Shown here piece after piece: positions 34,348-43,687 of a DNA stretch of 64,000 nucleotides; the first letter of the stretch is position 1, and every line of letters begins with the position of its first letter. Below the pieces are notes generated by a model that ran no database searches, was not told where the DNA came from, and saw nothing but the letters and a program-made list of their open reading frames with translations. The position numbers were made by a program, and so were the translations under genes. The DNA is from Flavihumibacter soli (GTDB taxonomy: Bacteria > Bacteroidota > Bacteroidia > Sphingobacteriales > Sphingobacteriaceae): NCBI RefSeq assembly GCF_010692725.1, contig NZ_JAAFZB010000092.1, positions 186,001 to 250,000 on the forward strand, read 5' to 3'.

Positions 34348-35325
34348 ATGAAAAGACTTAGCATAGTAATTCTATTATGGTGTTTAAGCTTGGGTGCTTA
34401 TGCACAGCAGGATGCGCAGTTTAGCCAGTATATGTTTAATAGCCTGGTTATTAATCCTGCTTATGCAGGCTATAAAGAAGAATTGAACCTGAGCCTGCTT
34501 CATCGCAACCAGTGGGTTGGTTTGCCGGGTTCACCTAAGACACAGACCTTAATTGTCGACGGTGCTTTTTTTAATAATAAAAATGTGGGTCTTGGCTTAA
34601 GTATAGTAAATGATAAGATAGGACTTCAGTCTCAAACAGCAGCCTATGCAAATTATGCTTACAGAGTGCCTGTAGGAGAGAATGCGCGTCTGGCCTTCGG
34701 TCTTGCTCTTGGAGTTTCACAATATTCACTTAACGCCGGGCAGGCCAGCATTGACGATCCTAATGATCCGAACTTTAACAACGGAAACCAGAATTATTTT
34801 TCACCTGATGGTAAGTTTGGAATTCACTACAGCGATGATAAATTTTATGCAGGTGCATCTGTAACAAATATGATCTCAAGTTCGCTGAATTACCAGCAAA
34901 CCGGCAAGGATGTGATTGCCCGCCAGGGTAAGCATTTCTTTGTAACGGCGGGTTATTTAGCAGAGTTGAATGAAAATGTTAAATTTAAACCCTCGGTCAT
35001 GTTTCGTGAGGACACAAAAGGTCCAACAAACCTGGATGTGAATGCGTTTTTCCTTTTAAAGGATGCTGTATGGCTGGGTGCATCTTACAGAACCGGCTTG
35101 AATCTGTGGGAAAAACCCGAGTGGGAGAGCGGCACATTCAAAAAGAATGCAGTCGTTGGCGCGGTGGAAATGTTCTTTGCCCGGAAATATCGACTTGGCT
35201 ACGCTTATGATTATTCATTATCTGATTTAGGAGACTATACTAACGGGACTCATGAAATTTCCCTCGGTATCATTATCAGCAACAATAAAAAAGTTACCGC
35301 GATGCCTACTCCAAGGTATTTCTAA
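34348..35325 (+). CDS. PorP/SprF-family type IX secretion membrane protein
   Basis: 325 residues from ATG 34348, one base after the stop of the preceding gene; an upstream in-frame start at 34288 would overlap that gene and lacks a signal. Signal peptide MKRLSIVILLWCLSLGAYAQ, then the family block QDAQFSQYMFNSLVINPAYA and GLGLSIVNDKIGLQSQTAAY, HRNQWVGLPGSPKTQ. An outer-membrane beta-barrel is expected. SprF-like proteins are dedicated to the type B cargo encoded beside them. Confidence 0.93.
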   Translation: MKRLSIVILLWCLSLGAYAQQDAQFSQYMFNSLVINPAYAGYKEELNLSLLHRNQWVGLPGSPKTQTLIVDGAFFNNKNVGLGLSIVNDKIGLQSQTAAYANYAYRVPVGENARLAFGLALGVSQYSLNAGQASIDDPNDPNFNNGNQNYFSPDGKFGIHYSDDKFYAGASVTNMISSSLNYQQTGKDVIARQGKHFFVTAGYLAELNENVKFKPSVMFREDTKGPTNLDVNAFFLLKDAVWLGASYRTGLNLWEKPEWESGTFKKNAVVGAVEMFFARKYRLGYAYDYSLSDLGDYTNGTHEISLGIIISNNKKVTAMPTPRYF

Positions 35326-35336
35326 TAATTAATTCA

Positions 35337-37313
35337 ATGAATTACAGAAAAATTTTAATCGCAACGGCATTCAGTTTCTTTATTTATTTCCTTCCGCAGA
35401 ATATTTTTTCCGATAACATCGAGAAGGCAGATAAATACTATGAAAAGTATGATTACAAATATGCCATTGACCTTTATGAAAAGGTTATGCTGAAAAAGCC
35501 ATCCCTGGAGGTAGCACAAAAGCTGGCTAACTGCTATCGATTTATCAATGACACGGAAGCTGCCGAACAAGCATATGCAAGGGTTCTGACTTTTGAGGAT
35601 TTTGAGCCCATTAATTACAAGTATTATGCTGATGCGCTAAAGCAGAACTCCAGATTTGATAAGGCTAAAGAGAATTTCCTGTTATATGGACAAGCGGTTC
35701 CTTCTAAGTCTGAAGAGGCCAGGGTATTGGCCAACGCATGCGATGCGGCAAAGATGTGGGCTGAAAATCCTGAGCCAAATGTAAGTATTGAAAACGAGTT
35801 AGGTCTCAATTCTGAATACTCTGAATTTTCGCCGGTTAAATATAAAAACGGGTATGTATTCGTTTCCGATCGCTGGTTTGTGAAGACCGATGCTTCTAAA
35901 AAGAGTGACGAGGTTTATGGATGGACAGGAAATCCCTATCTGAAGCTTTATGAGAGTAGCGGTGAGAGCTCCCCGAAGTTGAGCTTGTTGCCCAAGCCGG
36001 TTAACAACGAGTTTCATACCGGGTCTGCAGTATTTACAGCGTCAGGCGACACAATTTACTTTTCGCGTTCTGAAGCTGATAACTCGAAGAAAGGTAAGGG
36101 TAAAGTAATAGGAAGAAATTTCATATACTACTCGGTAAAAACAAATAATGAATGGTCCGAACCTGTTGCGCTTGGCTTCAACAGTGATGCAACCTTTTCG
36201 GTTCAGCATCCTGCAATTTCTGCTGACGGAAACATACTTTATTTTGCCTCAGATATGCCAGGCGGGCTGGGAGGAAATGATATTTATGCTTCCCGCAAAA
36301 CTTCATCCGGCAGTTGGGGAAATCCAGTAAACTGCGGGCCCAATGTCAATTCGACTGACGATGAAGGGTTTCCATCGGTCAGTGTAGAGGGGAATCTATA
36401 CTTTTCTTCAAAGGGTCATGTGGGTATGGGCGGACTTGATATTTTCACTGCCAAAGGCAGTTACAATAACTTCGGGATAGCTGAAAATTTACGATCACCT
36501 ATAAACTCGCCAAAAGATGACTTTGGACTCCTGTATCTCAATGATAAAAGCGGCCTAATTTCTTCAAACAGAAACGGAGGTCGCGGGCTGGATGATATAT
36601 ATCGTTTTAACATATCAACTCCTAAGCTTGCTGAAGCGCCGGTTTTAGCGGTCGAAGGGCAGGTGCTCGACAAAGAAGATGGCTCAGTACTTGCACAATT
36701 GCCGATTCATCTGATCAATACTCAGACAGGTAAGCAGCTTACAGTACTTTCAGACGCTTCAGGCAAGTTCCGCTTCGATCTTGAAGCCGATCAGAATTAT
36801 ATAATTAAAGGCGACGACAATCGCTATTTTACCCGCCAGGAAGGCCAGATATCAACCAAAGGCGTGACGGAATCAACAACCTTCAGCGTTAAATTTGAGC
36901 TGGAAAGAAGCGACGCGGCTTACCTTGTCCGCTTAAATAATATCCATTACGACTTCAATAAATGGAATATTCGCCCCGATGCAGCGAATGAAATGAACAA
37001 GGTGTTGAGCTTTATGATGAACACCCCGAATGTCAATATAGAGATGCGGGCACATACGGACTCCCGGGGTACTGCTGCATACAACCAGCTCTTATCGCAA
37101 AAGCGCGCCGAATCAGCTGTTGCTTATTTGCGTAACAATGGCGTGAACGCTGACCGCTATACCGCTGCAGGTCTGGGAGAAACACAGTTGCTGACCACTT
37201 GTGGTAGTGGCCCTTGCACTGAGGCAGATCACCAGTTAAACCGACGTACCGAATTTAAAGTTGTAAAAATGAAACCTGCAGCTAGTAGTTTAACTGCTTC
37301 GTTGAGAAAATAG
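35337..37313 (+). CDS. OmpA-family protein with TPR, propeller and CRD (PorE-like)
   Basis: 658-residue exported protein. After a signal (about 1-25) come TPR helices (about 25-115, ADKYYEKYDYKYAIDLYEKV), PD40/propeller repeats (about 155-425, ISADGNILYFASDMPGGLGG and SVEGNLYFSSKGHVGMGGLD), a carboxypeptidase-regulatory-like domain (about 440-515) and a C-terminal OmpA domain (about 540-648, NIEMRAHTDSRGTAAYNQLL, LSQKRAESAVAYL) that binds peptidoglycan. This order matches PorE of Porphyromonas. It closes the four-gene operon and would anchor the T9SS attachment machinery to the cell wall. Confidence 0.92.
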   Translation: MNYRKILIATAFSFFIYFLPQNIFSDNIEKADKYYEKYDYKYAIDLYEKVMLKKPSLEVAQKLANCYRFINDTEAAEQAYARVLTFEDFEPINYKYYADALKQNSRFDKAKENFLLYGQAVPSKSEEARVLANACDAAKMWAENPEPNVSIENELGLNSEYSEFSPVKYKNGYVFVSDRWFVKTDASKKSDEVYGWTGNPYLKLYESSGESSPKLSLLPKPVNNEFHTGSAVFTASGDTIYFSRSEADNSKKGKGKVIGRNFIYYSVKTNNEWSEPVALGFNSDATFSVQHPAISADGNILYFASDMPGGLGGNDIYASRKTSSGSWGNPVNCGPNVNSTDDEGFPSVSVEGNLYFSSKGHVGMGGLDIFTAKGSYNNFGIAENLRSPINSPKDDFGLLYLNDKSGLISSNRNGGRGLDDIYRFNISTPKLAEAPVLAVEGQVLDKEDGSVLAQLPIHLINTQTGKQLTVLSDASGKFRFDLEADQNYIIKGDDNRYFTRQEGQISTKGVTESTTFSVKFELERSDAAYLVRLNNIHYDFNKWNIRPDAANEMNKVLSFMMNTPNVNIEMRAHTDSRGTAAYNQLLSQKRAESAVAYLRNNGVNADRYTAAGLGETQLLTTCGSGPCTEADHQLNRRTEFKVVKMKPAASSLTASLRK

Positions 37314-37328
37314 AGGAAAATCATTAAG

Positions 37329-37365
37329 AAATGAAAAAGGCTTCCTATGGAAGCCTTTTTCATTT
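37329..37365. terminator. Bidirectional terminator after the T9SS operon
   Basis: A perfect 17-bp stem (37329-37345 with 37349-37365), 3-nt loop, with A and T runs inside the stem, between convergent genes. Confidence 0.9.
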
Positions 37366-37375
37366 GGAGTGTTTG

Positions 37376-37837
37376 CTATTTGATCAGGTCAAGGACCTGC
37401 TGCGATGAATTCTTGGTATCCACTTTATCTATTATCTTTCGGATGTTTCCTTCCTTATCGATTACGAACGTCTTACGGAAGGTGCCCATATATTTTTTAC
37501 CATAAAGGTTCTTCTCTCCCCAAACACCATAATCTGACACTATTTTTTTGTCGGTATCAGCAAGCAAGGTAAACGGAAGCTGGTATTTGCTTATGAATTT
37601 CTGGTGTGATTTCTCATCGTCGATGCTCACCCCAATCACTTCAAACCCCTGGCTTGATAGAAACTGGTAATTATCCCTGAAATCGCATGATTCGGCTGTA
37701 CAACCCGGGGTATCATCTTTAGGGTAGAAGTACAGGATGACATCCTTACCACGAAAGTCACTTAATGAAACCTGATTACCGTTCTGATCATTGGCTACGA
37801 AACCGGGAGCAGGATCGCCTTCTTTTAATTCTTCCAT
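37376..37837 (-). CDS. bcp: Thioredoxin-dependent thiol peroxidase (Bcp/PrxQ)
   Basis: 153-residue peroxiredoxin. The catalytic motif FYPKDDTPGCTAESCDFRDN holds the peroxidatic Cys46 and, five residues later, the resolving Cys51 typical of PrxQ. LGVSIDDEKSHQKF-like sequence (VIGVSIDDEKSHQKFI) and GVWGEKNLYGKKYMGTFRKT match the family. Reduces H2O2 and organic hydroperoxides with thioredoxin. It converges with the T9SS operon. Confidence 0.95.
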   Translation of the reverse strand: MEELKEGDPAPGFVANDQNGNQVSLSDFRGKDVILYFYPKDDTPGCTAESCDFRDNYQFLSSQGFEVIGVSIDDEKSHQKFISKYQLPFTLLADTDKKIVSDYGVWGEKNLYGKKYMGTFRKTFVIDKEGNIRKIIDKVDTKNSSQQVLDLIK

Positions 37838-37891
37838 TTTTTGATCTGGGTTTTAGTGTTAACAACTTCAACTACGAAATTACAATTTATT

Positions 37892-39610
37892 TCAGCGTAT
37901 AAAACGCGCATTGAAGGTGGAAATATTTGATTTCATGTCTGAAATAACCAATTGCAGTTGATGAACTCCTCCTGTCGTGTTTTCGTCAAAGGTATGCCAC
38001 AGCAGAGCTCGTTTTGCATCATATTCCATCAGGATCCACCTGCCGTCAATAGTAGCCCGGTAAGATCCCAGACCGGAAAGATTATCAGAGATTTTGAACG
38101 AGATGCGGGAAGTACCAGTGAGGATCTTTCCATCCGTAATATTAACCGGTGTGATCCGGGGTGGTATAGTATCTGTCTTTACATAATAGTTTCCAAAATC
38201 TCGTGTTGTGGCCTTGATGAAACCATCCTCATATGTGCCTCCAGGCGAGCCCCCGCGACTGTTCACAAGCACTGCTTTGTCTCGCAGCTCCGGTTTCAAA
38301 GTAGAATCTGCCCTGATCCAAATCGTTAAGGCATCATTGACAGGGATCAGCCTGTTATGTACATGGTGCATTTTAGAAAAAGCCCCTGGGGGTTTAGCTG
38401 AAATCTGGTAGGAGAAATTCAGGTTGCTGTAGAATGAACCTTTGGGTGCAAGTAGTTTAAATTCCGGGGTTTCAAACCGGTTTTCCTTGTCAAAAAAGAA
38501 AGTTGTCATGGAGGCAGGAGCTTTTGCAGGCAAAATTTCGGCCTGCGAATTGCCCTTAATACGAAAGCTAAGATTACTTGTATTTCCCGCAACGTCCTTT
38601 ACCACATAGTTCACATCATGAACAAGGTTGTCAGTGATGTTAACAAGACCACTGGCAAGCCCGTCTTTATAAAGTGTTAAAAAGTTCCCTGGTTCGACGA
38701 AGCTCTTTTGAATGCGGACTCGCGAAGATATATATGCCGGGTAATCAAGATGCGAATTAATTGACCGGGAATGATGGAAGAAGAATCGCTCCCAAACCGA
38801 AGTATAGATGCTCTTTCCGTCGATGAAAAGCTCGATCGAGTAAACTCCTACCGGATTCTCTGAAGCCGAGTTTTTATCAAAGGTCATAATGCCGAAACCA
38901 ACTTCTCCATTTAGGTTTATTACCTGTGACTGGTTTAATTTATAGACACCCGCACTACCCGTTACCGGGAAATATTGCTTTGGCGTTTTCTCGCTAAAGG
39001 GAAGTCCGTTCAAATGGTAAACATACATGCCATTTATGATGGGCTTGACACGATCGGGAACCGTCAGGCCGAAAAGCTGGGGATTGATGGTCTCTTCCGT
39101 CTGGCTATCACGGATCTCAAAGTGCAGATGAGGCCCTCCTGAGCTGCCGGAGTTGCCAGACCAGGCGATTATCTCACCCTTTTTAACAGGAATTTCTATC
39201 GGAATTAAGGGAAAATCAACCTCAAAGGATTCTATCCGGTACTGATAGTTCTTAATTGTTTGTGCAATATGATCATTGAAGCGCTGCAAGTGACCATAAA
39301 CAGTGGTGAACCCGTTTGGATGAGTAATGTAAATGGCATTGCCGAAGCCTACCCCTTGCACACGCAGCCTCGAGATATATCCGTCAGCAACTGCATACAC
39401 AGGATATCCTTCCCGCTGGTTGGTCTTATAATCCATTCCGGAATGAAAGTGGCCGGCCCTCAGTTCGCCGAAAGACCCGGAAATCACGGGTGGGAGATCT
39501 AGCGGCGGTCTGAAATCAGACTTTGGGTACTCCTGACCTATAATAATTTCCTGGGCGAAAGCCGGGGAGTAGATGGCCAGAACAAACAATAACAGGAAGT
39601 AACGAAGCAT
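37892..39610 (-). CDS. M23-family metallopeptidase with C-terminal extension
   Basis: 572-residue exported LytM-type peptidase. Signal peptide about 1-19. The M23 zinc site is complete: H56-S-G-M-D60 in GHFHSGMDYKTN, and GGPHLHFEIRD with H161 and H163. The catalytic domain is N-terminal (about 35-175), and roughly 400 residues of beta-rich domains follow. The usual role is cleavage of peptidoglycan cross-links or activation of amidases. Confidence 0.92.
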   Translation of the reverse strand: MLRYFLLLFVLAIYSPAFAQEIIIGQEYPKSDFRPPLDLPPVISGSFGELRAGHFHSGMDYKTNQREGYPVYAVADGYISRLRVQGVGFGNAIYITHPNGFTTVYGHLQRFNDHIAQTIKNYQYRIESFEVDFPLIPIEIPVKKGEIIAWSGNSGSSGGPHLHFEIRDSQTEETINPQLFGLTVPDRVKPIINGMYVYHLNGLPFSEKTPKQYFPVTGSAGVYKLNQSQVINLNGEVGFGIMTFDKNSASENPVGVYSIELFIDGKSIYTSVWERFFFHHSRSINSHLDYPAYISSRVRIQKSFVEPGNFLTLYKDGLASGLVNITDNLVHDVNYVVKDVAGNTSNLSFRIKGNSQAEILPAKAPASMTTFFFDKENRFETPEFKLLAPKGSFYSNLNFSYQISAKPPGAFSKMHHVHNRLIPVNDALTIWIRADSTLKPELRDKAVLVNSRGGSPGGTYEDGFIKATTRDFGNYYVKTDTIPPRITPVNITDGKILTGTSRISFKISDNLSGLGSYRATIDGRWILMEYDAKRALLWHTFDENTTGGVHQLQLVISDMKSNISTFNARFIR

Positions 39611-39635
39611 TACAAGGGCTTAGGTCAGCAAAAGA

Positions 39636-40247
39636 CTATCGGATCTCAAAATCGAGAAGTTTCTGATCTTCCAAATAGCCTGCCAAACGATCACCTGATG
39701 TTATTTTACCAACCCCTTGTGGTGTGCCTGTAAAGATCAAATCACCCTTTTTCAATGTAAAATACCTGGAAACAAAGGAAATAATATATTCAAACGAGAA
39801 CAACAGATTTGATGTATTTCCTTTCTGCACGGTGTGGCCGTTTACATCCAGGCGGAAGTTCAGGTCATAAAGATTTGTGAAGTTTGCTTTTGATATAAAT
39901 TGGCTCACCGGGGCCGAATTGTCAAAAGCTTTGGCCAGTTCCCATGGTAATCCCTTTTCCTTGTGCTTTTGTTGAATGTCGCGCGCGGTAAAGTCAACAC
40001 CAAGGCCTACCTCGTCGAAATAGTTAGAGGCAAATTTTTCCGATATATGTTTGCCTTCTTTTGAGATCTTTAGTACCAATTCAATTTCATGGTGGATATC
40101 GTTTGAGAACTCCGGGTGGTAAAACGGTTTATTATCCTTCAGAATTGCCGTATCAGGTTTTAAAAAAATGACAGGAACCGTCGGTACAGGGTTGTTCAGT
40201 TCTTTGGCGTGTTCGGCATAATTGCGCCCGATTGCAATGATCTTCAT
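39636..40247 (-). CDS. Fumarylacetoacetate hydrolase-family protein
   Basis: 203-residue cytoplasmic FAH-fold enzyme. Motifs: IGRNYAEHAKELNNPVP, VIFLKPDTAILKDN, HHEIELVLKISKEG (metal-binding Glu residues) and LIFTGTPQGVGKITSGD. The short form resembles acylpyruvate hydrolase/oxaloacetate tautomerase-type proteins. It lies 25 bp after the M23 gene start region, on the same strand, and may be cotranscribed with it. Confidence 0.92.
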   Translation of the reverse strand: MKIIAIGRNYAEHAKELNNPVPTVPVIFLKPDTAILKDNKPFYHPEFSNDIHHEIELVLKISKEGKHISEKFASNYFDEVGLGVDFTARDIQQKHKEKGLPWELAKAFDNSAPVSQFISKANFTNLYDLNFRLDVNGHTVQKGNTSNLLFSFEYIISFVSRYFTLKKGDLIFTGTPQGVGKITSGDRLAGYLEDQKLLDFEIR

Positions 40248-40381
40248 CTAGTAATTAATTTTCAGGAAACAGTTGTGAAGTTGCCGGAGGCAATTGCACA
40301 GTTTGAGGCGCTAATATATCAGTAGTTTAACAGGAAAAAATTATTTAGTGGAATTTTACTGTAGAGAGGAGGGAACCGACA

Positions 40382-40930
40382 TTAAAGCACAGAGATCCGC
40401 TTGATAACAGTCTCAGTACCGACGATCAGCCTTACAAAATAGAAGCCGCTCGTGAGCTTAGAGGCAATACTAAAGGAATGATTTTGTTGCCCGGCTTGCA
40501 CCCGCTCAGAATAAAGGGTTGTCACTTCATTTCCAAGCACATCCATGATCATGATGGTGACGTTTGAATCCTTGCTAACGAGGTAGGTTAGGTTGAGCTG
40601 GTCCGTTACCGGATTAGGATAAACTTTAACATTGTTAAGGATCTTGTTATCATCACCTTCAATAGTATCTACTTCGCTGATCTTGGGCGGTACTGTGGAA
40701 GTATTGCCGAAGACCTTATCCACTTGAGGTTTAAAGGGCACGAAATTTACCTTGACACCGTTTTTAAGGTAGGCAGGTTTATTTTTTCGTGTATCGGTAA
40801 TCTTTGTCCTGGTAGTTTTCGTTGTATCAGCAGGACTAACCTGTACCCGTGCTTGTACCACACCAGACACCAGCACACAAAGGGCGGTGACAAGTGTAAA
40901 CGCTACAATACGCAGGTAAATTTTTTTCAT
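40382..40930 (-). CDS. T9SS type A sorting-domain protein
   Basis: 182-residue secreted protein: signal peptide (about 1-27), a low-complexity Thr/Lys-rich linker (TTKTTRTKITDTRKNKP), and a type A CTD from about 103 (VKVYPNPVTDQLNLTYLVSK, SGFYFVRLIVGTETVIKRIS). There is no catalytic domain, so the protein is mostly a sorting domain with a short N-terminal part. It stands alone next to a divergent kup gene. Confidence 0.9.
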   Translation of the reverse strand: MKKIYLRIVAFTLVTALCVLVSGVVQARVQVSPADTTKTTRTKITDTRKNKPAYLKNGVKVNFVPFKPQVDKVFGNTSTVPPKISEVDTIEGDDNKILNNVKVYPNPVTDQLNLTYLVSKDSNVTIMIMDVLGNEVTTLYSERVQAGQQNHSFSIASKLTSGFYFVRLIVGTETVIKRISVL

Positions 40931-41107
40931 GCTGAATTATCTAAGCAAAAATATAAATAATTATTTTATAGTCTGATACACAAAAATCACCCAATCTGTT
41001 TTTAACATTATTTAACAAAACCAGCTGGTATCAAGTCAGTTAAAAAAGGAAAACAAAGCGTCGCCTTTCGATATTAAAGCAGTTAAGTAATATTCATGTC
41101 AAGATCG

Positions 41108-41115
41108 TACTTTTG
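41108..41115 (+). promoter_or_regulatory. -7 box of the kup promoter
   Basis: TACTTTTG matches TAnnTTTG exactly and ends 17 bp before the kup start, giving a very short leader. No good -33 TTTG was seen. Confidence 0.5.
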
Positions 41116-41132
41116 ACGCATAAATTTTTCGA

Positions 41133-43079
41133 ATGTCAAGTCACAAGAATCTGCATAAACTTAGCGCCGGCGGTTTACTTATCAGTTTAGGTATAATTTA
41201 TGGCGATATCGGAACCTCCCCTTTATACGTTTTCAAGGCGATCATTGCAGAAGGAATCATTACAACGGACCTTATCCTCGGGGGACTCTCGTTAATATTC
41301 TGGACATTGACCCTGCAGACGACCATTAAATATGTTATCATCACTCTCCGGGCCGATAACAAGGGCGAGGGCGGAATCTTTTCCCTCTATTCCTTGGTGA
41401 AACGTAGGGCCAAGTGGCTGGTCATACCCGCCATGATCGGGGGTGCCGCACTCCTCGCCGACGGTATGATTACTCCTCCCATTACAGTATCATCAGCAAT
41501 CGAGGGGCTCCGCGTTTTTTATCCAAGCCTGAGCACCATTCCGATTGTGATCGGTATTATTTCCCTGATCTTTTTTATTCAGCAGTTCGGAACATCCTTC
41601 GTCGGCAAGGCTTTTGGTCCCCTGATGTTTATATGGTTCGGAATGATGGCCGTATTGGGTGGCATATACGTAGTCCAGTTTCCGGAGATACTCAAAGCAA
41701 TAAATCCTTACTACGCATACCATATACTGGTTACTAACCCCGGAGCGCTATTTATACTCGGAGCCGTCTTCCTGTGTACTACAGGTGCCGAAGCTTTGTA
41801 TTCTGACCTCGGTCACTGCGGCAGGTCGAACATTCGCATCAGCTGGATCTTTGTAAAGATCTGCCTCCTGTTAAACTATTTTGGGCAGGGTGTGTGGCTG
41901 TGGCAGCACCAGGGAAGTACCCTCGGAATAGAGAACCCTTTCTATAGCCTTATGCCCGAATGGTTCCTGATCTTTGGGATCAGTATCGCTACAATTGCCG
42001 CCGTTATTGCCAGCCAGGCGATGATCGCAGGCTCATTCACCCTCATATCTGAAGCGGTTCGTATGAATTTATGGCCGAAAGTGAAAATCAATTATCCGAG
42101 TAACCAAAAGGGCCAGCTATACGTTCCTTCTATCAATATCCTGCTTTGGCTGGGATGTATTGTCGTCGTACTGATCTTCCGCGAATCTAAAAATATGGAA
42201 GGGGCATACGGACTGGCGATAAACCTGACCTTTCTGATGACCACCATCCTGGTAGCTGTATTCCTGAGCCGTAAAAAGGTCCCGACTTATCTGATCGTAC
42301 TTTTCGTGTCGGTTTATGGAATAATAGAACTTGTATTCATGGTCGGTAATATGGCCAAGTTCCTTCACGGTGGTTGGTTTACCCTGGCCCTGGCATCAGT
42401 CCTGTTATCGGTAATGTGGGCATGGTCATCGGCACGACGGATCAAGAACCGTTATGTTCGTTTTGTAGAAGTAGATGATTACTACCAGGTTCTGGAAGAG
42501 CTGAGTGAAGACGACACCGTACCTAAATACGCCTCACAACTGGTATACCTTACCAGTGCAAACTTCGCGTCGGAAATAGAATCAAAGATCATTTACTCAA
42601 TCCTGCAAAAACAGCCCAAACGGGCTGATGTGTACTGGCTGGTGCATGTCGACGTAATGGATGAGCCTTTCACGAAAGAATATAAGGTTGATTTCCTGAT
42701 CCCTAACAAGCTCATCCGCATCGATTTCAAGCTGGGCTTCCGGGTTGAACAAAGTATAAATGTGCTGTTCCGGCTTGTCGTGGAAGAGCTTGTCAGAAAG
42801 GGAGAGGTGGATATTACCAGCAAGTACGCATCCTTACACAAGCATAATATTGTCGGCGATTTCCGTTTCATCGTACTAGAGAAAGTTCTCTCCAAGTCTA
42901 ATAAACTAACCTTTATCGAAAGGGTGATCATGGACTATTATTTCATACTGAAAAAATTCAGCCTCTCAGAAGAAACGGGCTTCGGACTGGATGCCAGCTT
43001 TGTTACCCTCGAAAGGGTGCCACTTGTCGTTTCGGTACCGGAGAATTCCGAGTTGAAACGGCTACACTATGAGCATTAA
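41133..43079 (+). CDS. kup: KUP-family potassium uptake permease
   Basis: 648-residue H+/K+ symporter. Family motifs: LGIIYGDIGTSPLYVFKAII, ADNKGEGGIFSLYSL, ALLADGMITPPITVSSAIEG, LTCTTGAEALYSDLGHCGR-like stretch (CTTGAEALYSDLGHCGRSNI) and FLHGGWFTLALA. About twelve membrane helices in the first 430 residues are followed by a long cytoplasmic C-terminal domain. The next gene overlaps its last 11 bp. Confidence 0.96.
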   Translation: MSSHKNLHKLSAGGLLISLGIIYGDIGTSPLYVFKAIIAEGIITTDLILGGLSLIFWTLTLQTTIKYVIITLRADNKGEGGIFSLYSLVKRRAKWLVIPAMIGGAALLADGMITPPITVSSAIEGLRVFYPSLSTIPIVIGIISLIFFIQQFGTSFVGKAFGPLMFIWFGMMAVLGGIYVVQFPEILKAINPYYAYHILVTNPGALFILGAVFLCTTGAEALYSDLGHCGRSNIRISWIFVKICLLLNYFGQGVWLWQHQGSTLGIENPFYSLMPEWFLIFGISIATIAAVIASQAMIAGSFTLISEAVRMNLWPKVKINYPSNQKGQLYVPSINILLWLGCIVVVLIFRESKNMEGAYGLAINLTFLMTTILVAVFLSRKKVPTYLIVLFVSVYGIIELVFMVGNMAKFLHGGWFTLALASVLLSVMWAWSSARRIKNRYVRFVEVDDYYQVLEELSEDDTVPKYASQLVYLTSANFASEIESKIIYSILQKQPKRADVYWLVHVDVMDEPFTKEYKVDFLIPNKLIRIDFKLGFRVEQSINVLFRLVVEELVRKGEVDITSKYASLHKHNIVGDFRFIVLEKVLSKSNKLTFIERVIMDYYFILKKFSLSEETGFGLDASFVTLERVPLVVSVPENSELKRLHYEH

Positions 43080-43575
43080 AGTCCATTCAAAGCGTTTGAG
43101 AAACATATATTTTGCGATACTAGGGCTGGCATTCCTAACTTTTATAGGGCTTCTCATTTATTTTGTTGGCGGAATATCTTCTGTATATCCACCAATTCAA
43201 AAATATGAGTACTCGGGTAATGTCACCAAGCTAGTGCAGGGTATTAAGGATTATGTACTGGCCGATACAAGCGTAACCTATGAAATCACAGACGCCGTGG
43301 GTAATAATGATCATGGCTATGCTATATTCATGACGATCAAGTTAACAAGCAATTCAAAGGACTTGTTATATGATCTAAAAATTCAGGATGATAATAATAT
43401 TAATGACGGTACTAAATCAGAGATAGCACTTGTAGGAGCCCATAATTTATCCAATACCACAGGCGGTTATAGGATTGTCGATCCGGAGGTAAAAGCCTTG
43501 GTTGACAATTTCAATACTTATTTTTTAGTTTCTTTAAAGAAACGAGCACATATAAGTGTAGTACCTTTGAATTGA
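43069..43575 (+). CDS. Single-span membrane protein of unknown function, overlaps kup
   Basis: 168-residue protein with basic N terminus (MSIKVHSKRLRN), one membrane helix at about 13-36 (YFAILGLAFLTFIGLLIYFV) and an extracytoplasmic domain of about 130 residues. The family is not recognised. Its ATG lies in the last codons of kup (11-bp overlap), so translation is probably coupled and it may assist or regulate the transporter; that is inference. Confidence 0.75.
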   Translation: MSIKVHSKRLRNIYFAILGLAFLTFIGLLIYFVGGISSVYPPIQKYEYSGNVTKLVQGIKDYVLADTSVTYEITDAVGNNDHGYAIFMTIKLTSNSKDLLYDLKIQDDNNINDGTKSEIALVGAHNLSNTTGGYRIVDPEVKALVDNFNTYFLVSLKKRAHISVVPLN

Positions 43576-43607
43576 TTCATTAGTGTCTTTCACGCCCTAT
43601 ATACAAA

Positions 43608-43635
43608 AAAGCCCGACACCATTGAGTCGGGCTTT
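43608..43635. terminator. Bidirectional terminator between kup operon and permease
   Basis: A perfect 10-bp stem AAAGCCCGAC/GTCGGGCTTT (43608-43617 with 43626-43635) preceded by A's and followed by T's, between convergent genes. Confidence 0.85.
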
Positions 43636-43687
43636 GGTTTTCAGTTTGTTGAGCTGAATATTTAGCTTATCAACTACATTAATTTTG

